Below, piece by piece: positions 21,233 through 33,114 of a DNA stretch of 64,000 bases. The notes beneath the pieces are model-generated. The model was not told the DNA's origin. It did no database searches and saw only the letters and a program-made list of their open reading frames with translations. Source of the DNA: Clarkia xantiana subsp. parviflora. Taxonomy: Eukaryota > Streptophyta > Magnoliopsida > Myrtales > Onagraceae. A program made the translations under genes and the position numbers. The stretch's first letter is position 1; each line of letters begins with the position of its first letter. The stretch lies in NCBI GenBank assembly GCA_036873135.1, contig JAPTYO010000011.1:6494298-6558297 (forward strand). The letters are read 5' to 3'.

Positions 21233-22804
21233 AGTGAATGCTCAAACTAGGCTTATTTTCCTAACTACTTCTCAAACTATAATTCTTTAGAAACTAATTT
21301 CCAAAATATGTTCAATTGCTTACATGGCATCTTAGTCATTATAAAACAAAAAAAAAATGATTTCTCTATTCTATTTAGCAATTCACATATTCCTATTATT
21401 TATCTTTTACTTCCTAACTTTCTGTGGATTTAATTGAATCCCTAGTTTTAGAGTTTTTTTTTTTTTTTTGCCAACAAAACTTCATTAAACGCAAACATCA
21501 AAGGTTTAATACATCATAGGGGATAAAATCCCGATCCTTATTAAGCAAAAATAAAAGAGATGTTGGGGGTTGAAAAACTCAATTATCAATACACGACCTC
21601 TTTCTGGATTGAGTAGCGATCCAATTTGCACATTCGTTGGCTTTTCGAGGTATAGCTTGCAATTTAACATCCGGGATTTTTAAAGCAAGATGCTTGATAT
21701 TGTTGATGGTTGGCTCTATTCTCCATTGGATTTGGTATCGCTCATCCGTTAAAGATAAGGCTACTTCTTATGAGTCCGTCTCAATCTCTACTTTTGACCA
21801 CCTTTCTTGTATAGCAAGCCGAGCAGCTTCATGTACATCAAATGCTTCGAGTGGGAGGAAACCAAAGTCATTAATACGCCTATTTACTCCGCCGACCACC
21901 ATTCCACGATAATCTCGAGCTATAATCCCAATTGCCCCAGTCCTGGTTTGCTCCTCCCAAGCCGCATCACAATTCAACTTGATAGTATTCTCCTCTGGTG
22001 GGTTCCATTGCTCCGATCTTGACTCAACAATGGTATCTCGATGTGTCTGGTTTGCCGACAACAAATTCGACCAATACTCTCCATGGTCCTTTACACATTG
22101 GGTCGCCACCTGCGTAGGATTAGGTTGTTCTCGATCATACAAAGCTCTGCAACGTTCTTTCCATATTGCCCAACACACCAATCTGATTAGAGGCCATCGA
22201 ATTAAAAAAAAAAAACTAACATTACACAAAAAAGTAGAGCTTCATTTCAAATATAAGATAGCAACATTTAAAAATTAATTGCTAAAATGAGCAAAAACTT
22301 TGAAATCAACAAACCTAAGTAAATACTCGAATAACATTTGTCGGTGTGATCAATTTTTTGGTAAAACTCGTGAATGGAATTCAAATGCTTGATGTAAAAA
22401 AAAAAAATAGAACAACTAGGTGAAATTCAAAATTGATTTCTTTTTTTTTTTTTTTCCCCCAATTTTTTAGTATGAAAAATCTAAAAAATTAATTAAAAAA
22501 TATTTTTTTAAAAACAAATTTTGGGTAAAATGTCGAATTTTATTCACATTTTGGCCATTTTTTTAAATTAATTCTTAAAATTTGTTTTAAAAAAATAATC
22601 TAAAACTAGGGTTTAAATTGCATCCACAAAAAAGTTAGGAAGCAAAAGATAAATAATAGGAATATGTAAATTGCTAAGTAGGATAGAGAAATCACTTTTT
22701 TATGACTAAGATGTCATATAAGCAATTGAGCATATTTTGGGAATTAGTTTCTGAAAGAATTCTAGTTTGGGAATAAGTATGGAACTAGTTTAATTTGGGC
22801 ACTC
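21233..22804. mobile_element. Long inverted-repeat element carrying a LINE insertion
   Basis: The left arm from about 21,233 (CTCAAACTAGG, AGAAACTAATTTCC, GCTTACATGGCATCTTAGTC) is mirrored on the right by GACTAAGATGTCATATAAGC, GGGAATTAGTTTC and TTGGGCACTCAC. The arms are about 230 bp and inverted. Between them lie a 5'-truncated LINE (21,454-22,202) and an AT-rich loop. The arms have no coding content. The TSD is not clear, so the superfamily is open. Confidence 0.6.
21454..22202 (-). mobile_element. 5'-truncated LINE (L1-type) with RNase H region and poly-A tail
   Basis: Read on the minus strand it starts inside coding sequence (WAIWKERCRALYD) and ends in a poly-A tail, seen as 16 thymines at 21,454-21,469. 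The coding part (21,579-22,202) holds the RNase H-like domain of plant LINEs: NCDAAWEE with the first Asp, EAARLAIQE, and ETDS. A stop interrupts the frame right after ETDS, and the remaining part (IPRKANECANWIATQS) is also typical of LINE C termini. 5' truncation and a poly-A tail are the normal result of target-primed reverse transcription. It lies in one arm of the inverted-repeat element and is therefore younger than it. Confidence 0.8.
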
Positions 22805-23377
22805 ACAATTTTTTCCCACTCTGTCGTGTGAGTTTACCATTCATCTTATCAAATATTTCTCGCAAATCTTTCCAGGTGGAGAAGGCAATCTCAGAATACA
22901 TAATGCCACGATAAATTTCATCGATACATAATTGATAATTAAGCTAAAGACGGAGGCATTACACATATCTACATATGATGTGACTTAGATTCATAAGAGT
23001 CATGTTTGCACGATCCTGTAATGAATCCTAACTTTTTTTTTTACCAAGTAGAATGATCTACATCCCGCGACTCCATTTTTCGATAGAATCAGCATCAGTC
23101 AATATAGTTGAAATCGGGATTTGGCCAAGATTATCTTAGGTATATAAGTAAAGAGGATGCAATGAATGAACCTCTATAGCGATATCGAGATTCGTAGTAC
23201 CATCGGTTGCAGCATACAAATCAATGTGAAGTCGAATCCTTTGGATACGGAACCTTGCTATCATCCGACTTGCTTAGATTACCGACTATCACTTCAATCA
23301 CCGCAAAAGAAAACATAATCTCCAAGAAGCTTGTTGGTGGCAAGAAATACAAATTCCAAGTTGTATAACCAAAGAGG
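22805..23377. other. Short unassigned stretch, no gene
   Basis: No ORF or motif. It is the left flank of the nested Copia insertion; its continuation is at 40,391, after the TSD AGAGG. Confidence 0.5.
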
Positions 23378-23979
23378 TGTAAGCATATGGTGATGGGCGC
23401 CGTAAATGGAAGCCCATTATATGTATATGTTACCTAAGTTAATTGGGTACATGACACTTTAGAACATTGGGCCAGACTCAAATCTCAATTGACATCAGAG
23501 GCCCAAAATTGGGCCTCCCTATACTAAGCATGGGCCGGCAGAAATTTAGGTGGAGACAAAGTGGATTTTTTTCCACTTTACTCCTCCTATATATTTGGGG
23601 AGTTAGGGGTTATATTAGGGTTAATCCCAATCCCCTTTAAGTGGTGTTTTGAGAGAAAACCCTTCCCCCAAGAACACCATAATTCGGCCGAACCACTACC
23701 TCACCAAGGGTGTGCCAATTTGCCTTCGAGCAAACACTCCAGAGATCTGTCCCTTGCCAAGAATCGATCAGAGGCTTTGCTGTGAAGAATATACCACGTA
23801 GGGCTTCCTTCACAAGAACCCCTACGGGTGCCAACTGGAGGATCGTGAACTCCCTCCTGCAAAGATCTTGGGACTACGGACTACTGTTGAGGTATGTGCG
23901 AATTTCCGGCTGCGTAATTTCGACTACTAGCATGTACCATGATTTAGTTTCCATAGTGATTACTCCCCGTAATCTAATA
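23378..23979 (+). repeat. 5' LTR of the old Copia element
   Basis: It starts TGTAAGCATATGG and ends GTAATCTAATA, with the final CA changed to TA. It matches the LTR at 39,790-40,390 closely, with scattered differences, so it is older than the intact element at 15,473. Confidence 0.93.
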
Positions 23980-23980
23980 G

Positions 23981-23993
23981 TGGGATCAGAGCC
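23981..23993 (+). other. Primer-binding site of the old Copia element
   Basis: TGGGATCAGAGCC is the Met-tRNA primer site with one substitution (G for T at position 4). Confidence 0.8.
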
Positions 23994-24696
23994 TGTGTTA
24001 GGAGTTCATGATTTTGATAAATTGGTGTTCTTGATAATTTGAATTTTGTGACCGAAATTTTAAAAGGAGAATTTTTTAAAATTTTCGAATTTTTTTATAG
24101 TTAAGGAGGTCCGAAATTTTCATGATGTTCTTAGGAAATTTGATGTTCATGATCTTCAAGAAAAATGTGATATTTATCAAAATCGAACATTGGATTGTAG
24201 ATCTTATTAAAATTTGATCAAAAGTTGATCTTAAAATTTGACCACTTGTTCCCAATTATGTGTTTGTGCCGAAAATTCTAGTAAATTTACAAGGTAAAAT
24301 TTTTAATTTCTTGGTCACCAAGTAAAGAATTTCGGCCACATGCATAAAATAATATTGTTTACCATATTTTAATTTTTATTCTAGGTAACAATATATCTAT
24401 AATTGGGAACATTATGATAGATTCACATTAATATATAGAAATATATATAACTATCAATATATCTAAATATTTAAATAGGTTAAAGATATTATTGATAAAT
24501 TTTAGTTACCTAAAAAATTGAGAAAATATATTGTTGATATATATTTTCCTATTTAAGATATTGACAAATAATAATATATATATTTATATATAGGTGCCGG
24601 TTTTTACATATATATATATATATTGTTGATTGATTGATTTAATCTTATAGATAGAATCTTGGCAATAAAAATATATATATGTTTATAATAGGTCTG

Positions 24697-24698
<2 letters not shown>

Positions 24699-24769
<71 letters not shown>
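24699..24769. repeat. (AT)n microsatellite
   Basis: About 35 AT units within the leader of the old Copia element. A second (AT)n of about 22 units is at 25,385-25,428 in the same leader. Confidence 0.95.
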
Positions 24770-24772
<3 letters not shown>

Positions 24773-24894
24773 AATATTAGAAATTATTTTTATAGTTAAT
24801 GTTACTTGGTGGCTAAGTTAAATATTTTTGGACTTTAAAACCCTACTTGGGCCACAAGTAAACATTTCGGCCCAACCTTTTATATTTTAATTAT

Positions 24895-25200
24895 TGGGCC
24901 GGTCCAATATGTCAAACCGGGACGAATTAAAACCGAACCGGATTTTCTCAATCGGTTCGACCTAAACGGGTCGGACCGGGGTAACTAAGTGGATCTAACT
25001 GAACCGGTTTTGTGTGTTGAACTGAGCTGAACCCTATTTTTATTGGACCGATTCGTACCTAACCAGATTTTTAAAAGTTAAAACCGGAATGAACCGAATC
25101 GGATTTTATCGAACCGAACCGGATTTTTTTGGACCGAACCGAACCGGACCAAACCGAACAGAAATTGACTGAACCGAACCGTATTTTCAAAACCGAATTC
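24895..25200. repeat. ACCGAACCGG-motif-rich segment
   Basis: Variants of ACCGAACCGG, GGACCGAACC and AACCGG are repeated about fifteen times within 300 bp of the leader. The same motif class fills the hAT-like elements at 53,188 and 62,527. It could be a worn relic of such an element or a local expansion; no ends were found. Confidence 0.4.
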
Positions 25201-25382
25201 AAGTCAATTAAAATAGAGAGGTAAAGTTTTAAAATCCAAATGTTTTTGATCTTCAATAGGCCTACACAGTGCTCAATGGTTGATAACATTTATGCCTTGT
25301 TTCTATTATGGGGATGGATCTCTGAGATACATGTTTTTGGGACTGGTATAATTAGTGGACTGAATTGCAATTGTTTATTATT

Positions 25383-25431
<49 letters not shown>

Positions 25432-26185
25432 TGATTAGAAATGTTGTCTTGACTGAGTCAAGCTAGTTGGATATTGCATATTGTGGGCTGAGCCCTGGTT
25501 AAATATATGGAATGAGCACTAGGATAGACATGTTGTGATGGTTGAAAATGCCTTGGATTCATGTCTAGAATGCTGCGTGATTGAATATAAGCATCAATTC
25601 AAATCAGCCCCTAATGTTTAAAATTATTTTAAAATCGAAAACCAGTCGCCAAATATGTATGATTGATGTGGAAGTGTCATATTTGACACTTATGCTAGAA
25701 TGTTGAGGATGTAGTTGCATTTGATAATTTACTTGGAAGTAGTATTATGTATGTAAGCATGAGTTCCTCGGAACATTAGACGCATGACGCGTAAGCATGA
25801 GTGTGGTTTGTGTGATGAATGTTACTGGCGTATGATAATTTACATGGATGATAGAATTTTATATGCATGAGTGAATTCATCGGAATATTTTTCCAAAATA
25901 AAAATTGGGAAAGCCAAGATCAGGTATGCTTGTTTTTAAAATTCTCGTTCCTGTAATTTGCGATTAAAATTGTTTTAAAATACTGATTTATTGGATGGAA
26001 GACGACGATGATGTAAACTCTTTCACAACTATCTTCCATTGGTTTACTAGTGGTCGGTTGGTTTAGATTACTGAGGAATCATTATTTTTTGGATTCCATA
26101 TTAATAGATATTTGATGTATGTAATTATTTCTCAAAATTTTATTGTCTCCCTGATTTTTGCGTGATTATCAATGTGTTAGTTTTC

Positions 26186-26769
26186 ATGGCTGAACCGATA
26201 CAGTTCTACGAACCTCGTAACTTGGACGGCATGGATTATGATGCATGGAGAGACAATGTTATTGATCTCCTGATCGCTGCGGATCTTGACGATCAAGTCA
26301 ATCCGACGGCGAAAAGGACAAGCTTGGACGAATATGGAAACCCGCATGAAAGCAACAGTAAGAAAATGTTGAGGAAGGATCGTAATGCACGAGAATTAGT
26401 TCTCTCGCAACTGTCAACTGAAGTAGAAAGAGAGTTTATACAACTCAGCGCATTGCATCTTTGGTGTGCCATATACCTTCGCTTCGGTAAGGGTAAGGCC
26501 GCTGAAGCACGAGCCTTAATGACAGAATACTACAGTAGTCTATGCAGTGATAACGGTGTAATAGCCTTTCATGATCCCGCTGATGAGTTAGACGTATGGA
26601 CAAGGGCTCTGAAAGTAATGAGGATGTTTCCTCTTTTATGGTTTGTTGACGAAAAAGGGCTCACGCGTCTGATCAAATCGATTAAAACGACAATAGACAT
26701 ATTCGAAGCAGATGATAAAGAAGAAAACTTTCCGAAAGAACCCGAGGCATTCGATGACAGATTCATTGG
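26186..26769 (+). pseudogene. Copia gag ORF, 5' part, split by nested insertion
   Basis: The ATG at 26,186 opens a frame of 194 codons with the gag start pattern: YEPRNLDGMDYDAWRDNVID, then a helical region with LSQLSTEVEREFIQ. The frame is open up to the insertion of the element at 26,770. The codon frame is retained exactly on the other side at 35,291, which confirms the insertion point and the TSD ATTGG (26,765-26,769). The long intact frame suggests that gag was still under selection not long before the insertion, or that this copy was young then. A CCHC knuckle is not visible in the preserved part. Confidence 0.8.
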
Positions 26770-27517
26770 TGTTGCGTCCGGGATGAACAAGGTCGTGAAG
26801 ACGCGTCTGTTCGCGTGGTTGTGCGGGCTTTTGGGCCGTAACCCTTCGTCGGGAAGAGGTTGGGCCACTGGCGAGTGTTCGGTTTTACTCCCGTAAAGGT
26901 CTGTGTCTCGGTACGGCTGTGTCTCAGGAGGCGGTGGTCTGTGTACAAATGCGGGCGTCTGGGCGACGATTCCTGCACGAAGGACCAATGCTAGCACGGA
27001 GAGGGGGGGTGGTGCTAGCGGAGCCCTCTCCGAAGCTTAAGTCACTATAATGGCAAAAGAGTAATTTCTAGAGAGAGAATATTTCTAGAGAGAAGTCAGA
27101 GCTCAAAATACCAAAGTTGGGCAAATGAGAGGATGTGTGAAAATGGGTGGCCAATGCCTCCTATTTATAGGCTTCCTTGGGACCGGACCCGGTTTTAAAG
27201 CGGTTTGACGACGGTTTAAGAAAAACAAGCGGTAACCGTCATCCATATTGGTAGTGCGCTTGACTTCTCTACACGTAACGGTAATCGCGGATACGGTAGT
27301 CGCGCGATACCCGTAATGCAGTCCGGACCTCGTCGAATTTGGGCAATTCGGCGAGGTCCGGATTGCAAGCAACCCGGAGGTCCGGTCCGGACGCGCGTAA
27401 ATGCGTTTCCGGACCGTTTTGACTCCTTGGGTGACGTTTTTAAACCGAGATGTAATTTTGACGTGTTTACGAGGCCCGAAATATAAATACGAACTCGAAT
27501 TGGGCACACATCCATCA
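26770..27517 (-). repeat. 3' LTR of the gypsy-like element, 748 bp
   Basis: On the minus strand it runs TGATGGATGTGTGCCC to CCGGACGCAACA. It has a TATA box CTATAAATAGGAGG on that strand (near 27,165). It lacks about 55 bp of a GGTCCGG-containing repeat that the 5' LTR carries, so the LTRs differ in length. Confidence 0.92.
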
Positions 27518-27530
27518 CTTTGCCCCGAGT
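27518..27530 (-). other. Polypurine tract of the gypsy-like element
   Basis: On the minus strand ACTCGGGGCAAAG abuts the LTR start. It parallels the tract at 9,988 beside the other gypsy-like LTR. Confidence 0.65.
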
Positions 27531-28183
27531 CAAGTAACGGTTAAAAACCTTTCTTGACTCTATTTTAAGTTAGGATACGTGTCCAATTTAAGTTTGACGC
27601 TAACCTTCCGGTTTTGATCGTTGGTCGGACGTAGGCATCTTGATTTCGTCCGTCTTTTGATTTTCCGACCGAATGACTTTGTTTCCTATCATCACGGTTA
27701 GTGCAATAGGGAATGCGCATATATAACATACAATCGTGATTATCGTTAGGGATAAGTTATGCGGACATGCTTCTATCAATGTTCAAGCACAAGTAACGGT
27801 CGTGGCAAGATCGTAATTACGCAATGCACGAAATATAAACCGTATGCTTCTAAAACAACTTAACGATTATCAAAATATGAATCATGCGATATGGAATCAT
27901 ACACGTATGATGACAAGTTTGATACGTGCAATGTCAAAGTAATCATGTATGTAGAGATAAATACTTAGAAGGGGGCGGAGTATACCGTAAGTACTTGTAG
28001 GTGCATTACTCCTTTGGTCCTTATCATCAAGGAGTCTCTTGGAAGTAGTCGTTTGTGGTTTAGAGAAATATTTCCTTAAGTGTTGTCGTATTTGCTCTTC
28101 GCGGTTCGTCATATTAGTTGCATCGCTTGCATGATAGCTTCTTGAGATGTTGATCCTTTTTACCGCACGTACCAACTTTGCTA

Positions 28184-28330
28184 TGTGCGTTGACTTTTGC
28201 TACGCGCGTTGACTTTTGATACGCGCGTTGACTTTTGATACGCGCGTTGACTTTTGATACGCGCGTTGACTTTTGATATGCGCGTTGACTTTTGATTTGC
28301 GCGTTGACTTTTGATACGCGCGTTGACTTT
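28184..28330. repeat. 19-bp tandem repeat, about 8 copies
   Basis: The unit is GCGCGTTGACTTTTGATAC, with small variants (TATGCGCG, TTTGCGCG). The core TTGAC is a W-box-type sequence, repeated every 19 bp. It lies inside the 3' noncoding half of the gypsy-like element. Confidence 0.95.
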
Positions 28331-28506
28331 AATGGTTGAGCGTCAGGTATAGACTGTTGGGCATTGCCTGCAAGTATGCTAAAACACTTAGGAAATATTT
28401 AAGCAATATCTTAAACTTGTTACCATAGATGTCGTCGTATGAGCTTTGTCGATGAGCGTTGTAGGTGTGATTAGGAGGCATAGCTACTCGCTGTACGCAA
28501 TCCATC

Positions 28507-29139
28507 TTTGTCGACATGTACGTACGTCCATGGAAATACTTAGAAAATATTTTTCTTCTTGTCGACATGCATCATTGTCGACATGTATGTACGTACATGA
28601 AAATACTTAGAAAATATTTTCCTCCTTGTCGACATGCATCATTGTCGACATGTATGTACGTACATGGAAATACTTAGAAAATATTTTTCTTCTTGTCGAC
28701 ATGCATCCTTGTCGACATGTATGTACGTACATGGAAACACTTAGAAAATATTTTTCTTCTTGTCGACATGCATCCTTGTCGACATGTATGTACGTACATG
28801 GAAATACTTAGAAAATATTTTTCTTCTTGTCGACATGCATCCTTGTCGACATGTATGTACGTACATGGAAATATTTAGAAAATATTTTTCTTCTTGTCGA
28901 CATGTATGTACGTACATGGAAACACTTAGAGAATATTTTTCTTCTTGTCGACATGCATCCTTGTCGACATGTTTGTACGTACATGGAAATACTTAGAAAA
29001 TATTTTTCTTCTTGTCGACATGCATCCTTGTCGACATGTATGTACGTACATGGAAATATTTAGAAAATATTTTTCTTCTTGTCGACATGCATCCTTGTCG
29101 ACATGTATGTACGTACATGGAAATACTTAGAAAATATTC
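28507..29139. repeat. 67-bp tandem repeat with palindromes, 10 units
   Basis: Each unit contains TTGTCGACATGCATCCTTG, TGTACGTACATGG-type palindrome and CTTAGAAAATATTTTTCTTC. The palindromes GTCGAC and TGTACGTACA recur at each period. Spacing is 67 bp except for one unit near 28,888, which lacks 16 bp. Divergence between units is low. Confidence 0.95.
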
Positions 29140-30615
29140 CACCATTGTAATCTTGTATGCTGCGAGTATGCGCTCGGTGTTGTTAGGCAAGGTTAATGTG
29201 TTGGAGAGGTTGCCCCCCTTGCGTGATGCTTGTTACTTGTTGCACGAAGACTAATAAGTCTTGTACGTACGCGGTTGTCTCACATGGAGCGTCTGTTGCA
29301 TAAATGCTTGAATAAGTGTTGGTGCGTATTTGCGCACTGATTGGATTGTTGATAGCATTTTCAGGATATCAGATCTTGCTGTCCTCTTATCAGAATTAGT
29401 CTTCCCACGGTTATTACTATGAGTAAGTCCCCTATTTCTATCTTGATGGGAGAAAGCTTGTCTTTGCGGATAGCTGATGTGTATAGAAATCTATTTGTTG
29501 AGAGGAATGTTCATACAAGTGCCTCTGCTATTCTGGAGTTTTCGGGCACGGTCGCGGTGAAAGGCTTGTGAGTAAGACGTCCCATTGTATCTTCTTTGAA
29601 CTTGTTAATTTTCCAAGTTATCGCTGGCTTGCAGTTTCTGTTTTTAGCATAATTCTTGAAAGATCCGACGCAGGGGCGCGTTCCTCGAGCGATTCTTAGT
29701 TTTTTATGCTGAGCATGACCGTGCTAATTCCTTCTTGTGATAAAGGAAATAGAGTTGAGGGTTGTGCAGTGGTGTCTTCTGCCCCCCGGTCGAGGGACCG
29801 GCCCAAGGAGGAGCGTTACTCCTACTGAGGTAAGTGTTTGTTGATTGCTGATTGTCGCCCTTATGTTGAAGAGCTATGTTGTTCTGAATGTTGAAACAAT
29901 CATTCTTGTCGTGTCTTCTATGTGGATGACGACATTGCATTTGATGTTGACATTATGAACTCTTTGCCATAAGTCCTTAGAGATGATGTTGACTCTTGGT
30001 TGTTGTTGGGCTATCTGCTTCCAGCATGTTGAACCCTTTGTGAATGGGTTGACGTTGACAATTCTTTGTTCATGCTTTTGCTTGCATGATATTTCGTCAC
30101 CTGGACCTGTTTTCAATAGTAATTATGTGATAACTTGTTAGTAATATTTCATACCTTGAGTTATCTATGTTGTCCATATGCTTTGGACTTGAAAGATAGG
30201 ATACATATCCTTAGATGATGAATATGATGTCCGTAGTTGCGACTGTATGTCGCACATTGTTAAGTGTTGTGATCGCCCCTCTTGGTTAGACTCCAAGGCA
30301 TGGCGAGATGGGTAGAGCATAGGATGTTGCGACTTGCACACTATAGGTTTTGTTTGGAGAAGACGGTGGCAACTTCTGCTTGTTCCGCCGAGTATGTGTT
30401 TATTGAATGTGGATGACTAGTAACGTAGACATAGTCCCTGCAGTCGTGACCGATGGCCACTTCCTGATTGATAAGTTGAGAAGCTCTCCTGATTATTTGC
30501 ATGATGCATTATGCATATTGCCCTTCTTTCCTGAATAGCTTGCCGCTATATGTGTTGCAACCTGCCAAGTATTTTTGCGTATAGCAATATTTCTCAACAA
30601 GTAGTGTATTTGAAA

Positions 30616-30962
30616 GGTGTTATCTTGGCTAAGCAAGATAGTAGTTTATACCGTCTCTTAGTTCCACTCTAAGGCGACGTTGTACAAGACTCGACTTGTA
30701 AATTTTATGAGTTTTAAACAGGGTGCGCACCTGCCAGCGTGTATCAACCCGCTTTGGGGCAGCATACGTAAAAGCATTATTTGAGAGGTGTTATCTTGGC
30801 TAAGCAAGATACTAGTTTATACCGTCTCTTAGTTCCACTCTAAGGCGACGTTGTACAAGACTCGACTTGTAAATTTTATGAGTTTTAAACAGGGTGTTCA
30901 CCTGCCAGCGTGTATCATCCCGCGTTGGGGAAGCATACGTAAAAACGTTTTAGTTTTTGAGA
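30616..30962. repeat. 171-bp direct repeat, two copies
   Basis: GGTGTTATCTTGGCTAAGC begins at 30,616 and again at 30,787. The copies differ at only a few bases (GGTGCGCACC vs GGTGTTCACC). A recent tandem duplication in the noncoding interior. Confidence 0.92.
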
Positions 30963-32549
30963 AAGCATTTTTGTGAATCCTAAAAAGCTTGTTGGTAAAA
31001 TATTTGAAAAAATATTTTGACATTGAATGTGATACACCCAAAAAACCGTGTTGATAAAATTTTTGGAAAGGTGTTTGATACATAAAATGTTTGATAAAAT
31101 ATTTGACAAAATATCTGGTAAAATATTTGAAAAAATATTTGTGATACATGATTCCTGCGTCCAGGGACCATGTAACACTTTTTTGAAAATATGAATTGTG
31201 ATGCATGCTTTCTGCGTCCAGGAACCATGCAACACGGTTTGAAAATCTGTAGTACGGAATTGTCATCTAACCAGAGGACTTTTGCCGTAAAGAGTGAGTC
31301 CTTTAAACAGGAATTCGCACTTGTTATAGTGTGGGGTCGTTGTCTAACCAGAGTACTTCCGCCACTTAAGGAGTGATCAGTTCCGTATGCCCATCCTGTC
31401 CTGAATCCAGGGAATGGCTATGAACATGAGGATTTGCCTCTAACCAGAGATGTCACAGCATGTCATTAAAAGAAGTAAACATGGGGCTTATCTTTTTAAA
31501 AAAGAGGATACCACAACATGCTATTTTGATAGTAGGCCTTGGTGTTAATCAAAGGTATTTTGATAGTAGGTCTTGGTATTAATCCAAGATATTGCTTGTA
31601 GCTGACGCCTTGAATAGTCGTCGTTTTGATATTAATCCGCAGGTTGTCATTGCGGTATATAAGTTGGTTGTACACATAGCTTGATGGCTTTGTGTTGCCG
31701 GCATCTTCTTGAGATAGACGCCTATGTTATGAATGGAGAAATAAACTCCTTGTTGGTGTAGATAACATATATGTTGGTGCTGTATACCATAAATCCCTCC
31801 TTGAACACAATGCTTAGCTTGTATTGTTGAAGTAGATTTTTGTGCATAGGTTACTACTTGGCGTAATTCCTGAGTAGTAATCGTAGTGTAGCATGTACCT
31901 ACGAGTAGAGTTACTTTTGTCAGATAATCGCAATTTTTATAAGTTTGCAAAAGTATGAAGTCATGAAATTTTCTTTTTAGTTATGCATATAATAATTAAA
32001 GTAAAGGAATCTGATACAAGGATTCCTTGTTTGTGTAGGAAACTTCCCTGAGTGCGGATACGATAGGTGTAGATCATGATAGGCATGTATATATGTTAGG
32101 TAGAATTGCCGAGCACTTGTCAGCTTGGTGCCCCCCAAGTCGCTTGGCAGTTGTATCGCTGTTTCCTGATTGTTTATATTGTTTCATCTTCTAATAGTGC
32201 ATGATCTGTCCTTGTGTAATGCCCCCGCCTTGTTTATTATTGCGACACGATTTTTAATCTTGCGCGTATAAAATGCTTGGAACTTTGTGTTGTTGACGCG
32301 AGTAATATGTGCATAGTTGTTACTTGGCGTTATTCCAAGGTAATATGCGTCATAATAATGTACCTACGAAAGTAGATTTATCCTTTATTAATGTACCTAC
32401 GGATTACAAGAAAGCGTCTAGTGATCACTTCTTTTGAAAATTACTGAGGCTAATAAGCATGAGTTGTACTTAATCTTTAAAAGATTTAACATAGATATGC
32501 GAAAAAGGAGATAAGGAAGATAAAGGGATTGGTGATGTGTTTGACGTCC

Positions 32550-33114
32550 TCATAGGTGATTTGTTGGCTTGTTGATTCTGCCACGTGACACATAGTTTCT
32601 CAATGCATCTAGCGTGTTGAGTTCTTCAATCTCCCCTTTTGGGGATGGACAAAAGTTGATGTCATGCCCCCAAGTTTTACTTTGCTTGTGTTGTTCTTCA
32701 ACATCTTTGCCAAGGAAGGCAGTCGTTGTCTCAAGTGGGCGGTGAGGTTTGTTTTCTGGGAGTTTGAGATTTGCTTCTTCTGCAGTCATACTCCAAAGAT
32801 TGTACAAATCGTCCCAATTGGTTCCGTAAGTGACATTGTTTTTCTGGCGTTTGGCGATAGGTGGGTTATCATCCGCCTTTTCTTTTCCCTTGCCTTTTTC
32901 TGAAGACTTGACACGAGGCTTCCTTTGATGCTTATTGCAATGGTCGATATACTTCTTCATTTTTCCTTCTAAGATCAAACTGTTTATGTGAAATCTTAGT
33001 CCAACACAGCTTTCGGTTTCGTGGCCGTATACTTCATGATTTTCACACCATTTGCTTTCATCTTCTCCCAATGGTCCCTTGTGGAATTTGGAGGGTTTTT
33101 TTCCATAGCTTGGT
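32550..33114 (-). pseudogene. Second gag-like zinc-knuckle module
   Basis: On the minus strand an ORF of 173 codons starts at 33,071 and contains WCENHEVYGHETESC, then FHINSLILEGKMKKYI. This repeats the module in the upstream ORF (WCENHEVFGHETDRC and INSFVLKGKLKQFI). The upstream ORF itself ends in the first part of a second module at 33,115 and is separated from this ORF by a stop, so a duplicated module was broken by a short frame disruption. The C-x-x-H-x-x-x-G-H-x-x-x-x-C pattern is the atypical knuckle of Tat-type gypsy gag proteins. The rest is lysine-rich, followed by a region without a known domain. Confidence 0.65.

Larger units (their letters stand above)
27531..32549. other. Noncoding interior of the gypsy-like element
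   Basis: No ORF with a recognisable domain. The tracks that look open around 28,600-29,200 are tandem-repeat artefacts. Several independent tandem arrays occupy this interval (28,184-28,330; 28,507-29,139; 30,616-30,962) plus shorter duplications near 31,140-31,250, where TGCGTCCAGG-ACCATG occurs twice, about 59 bp apart. Confidence 0.75.

Noticed and set aside
26569..27533. Several minus-strand ORFs repeated at 34,465-35,350
   Set aside because: They lie within the two LTRs of the gypsy-like element and are duplicated with them; LTRs are not coding here.
28184..29139. CRISPR-like arrays
   Set aside because: The repeats are contiguous, without unique spacers, in a plant retrotransposon.
28626..29254. 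Series of ORFs spaced 67 bp with nearly the same product
   Set aside because: They are frames through the 67-bp tandem repeat, without initiation context or domain.
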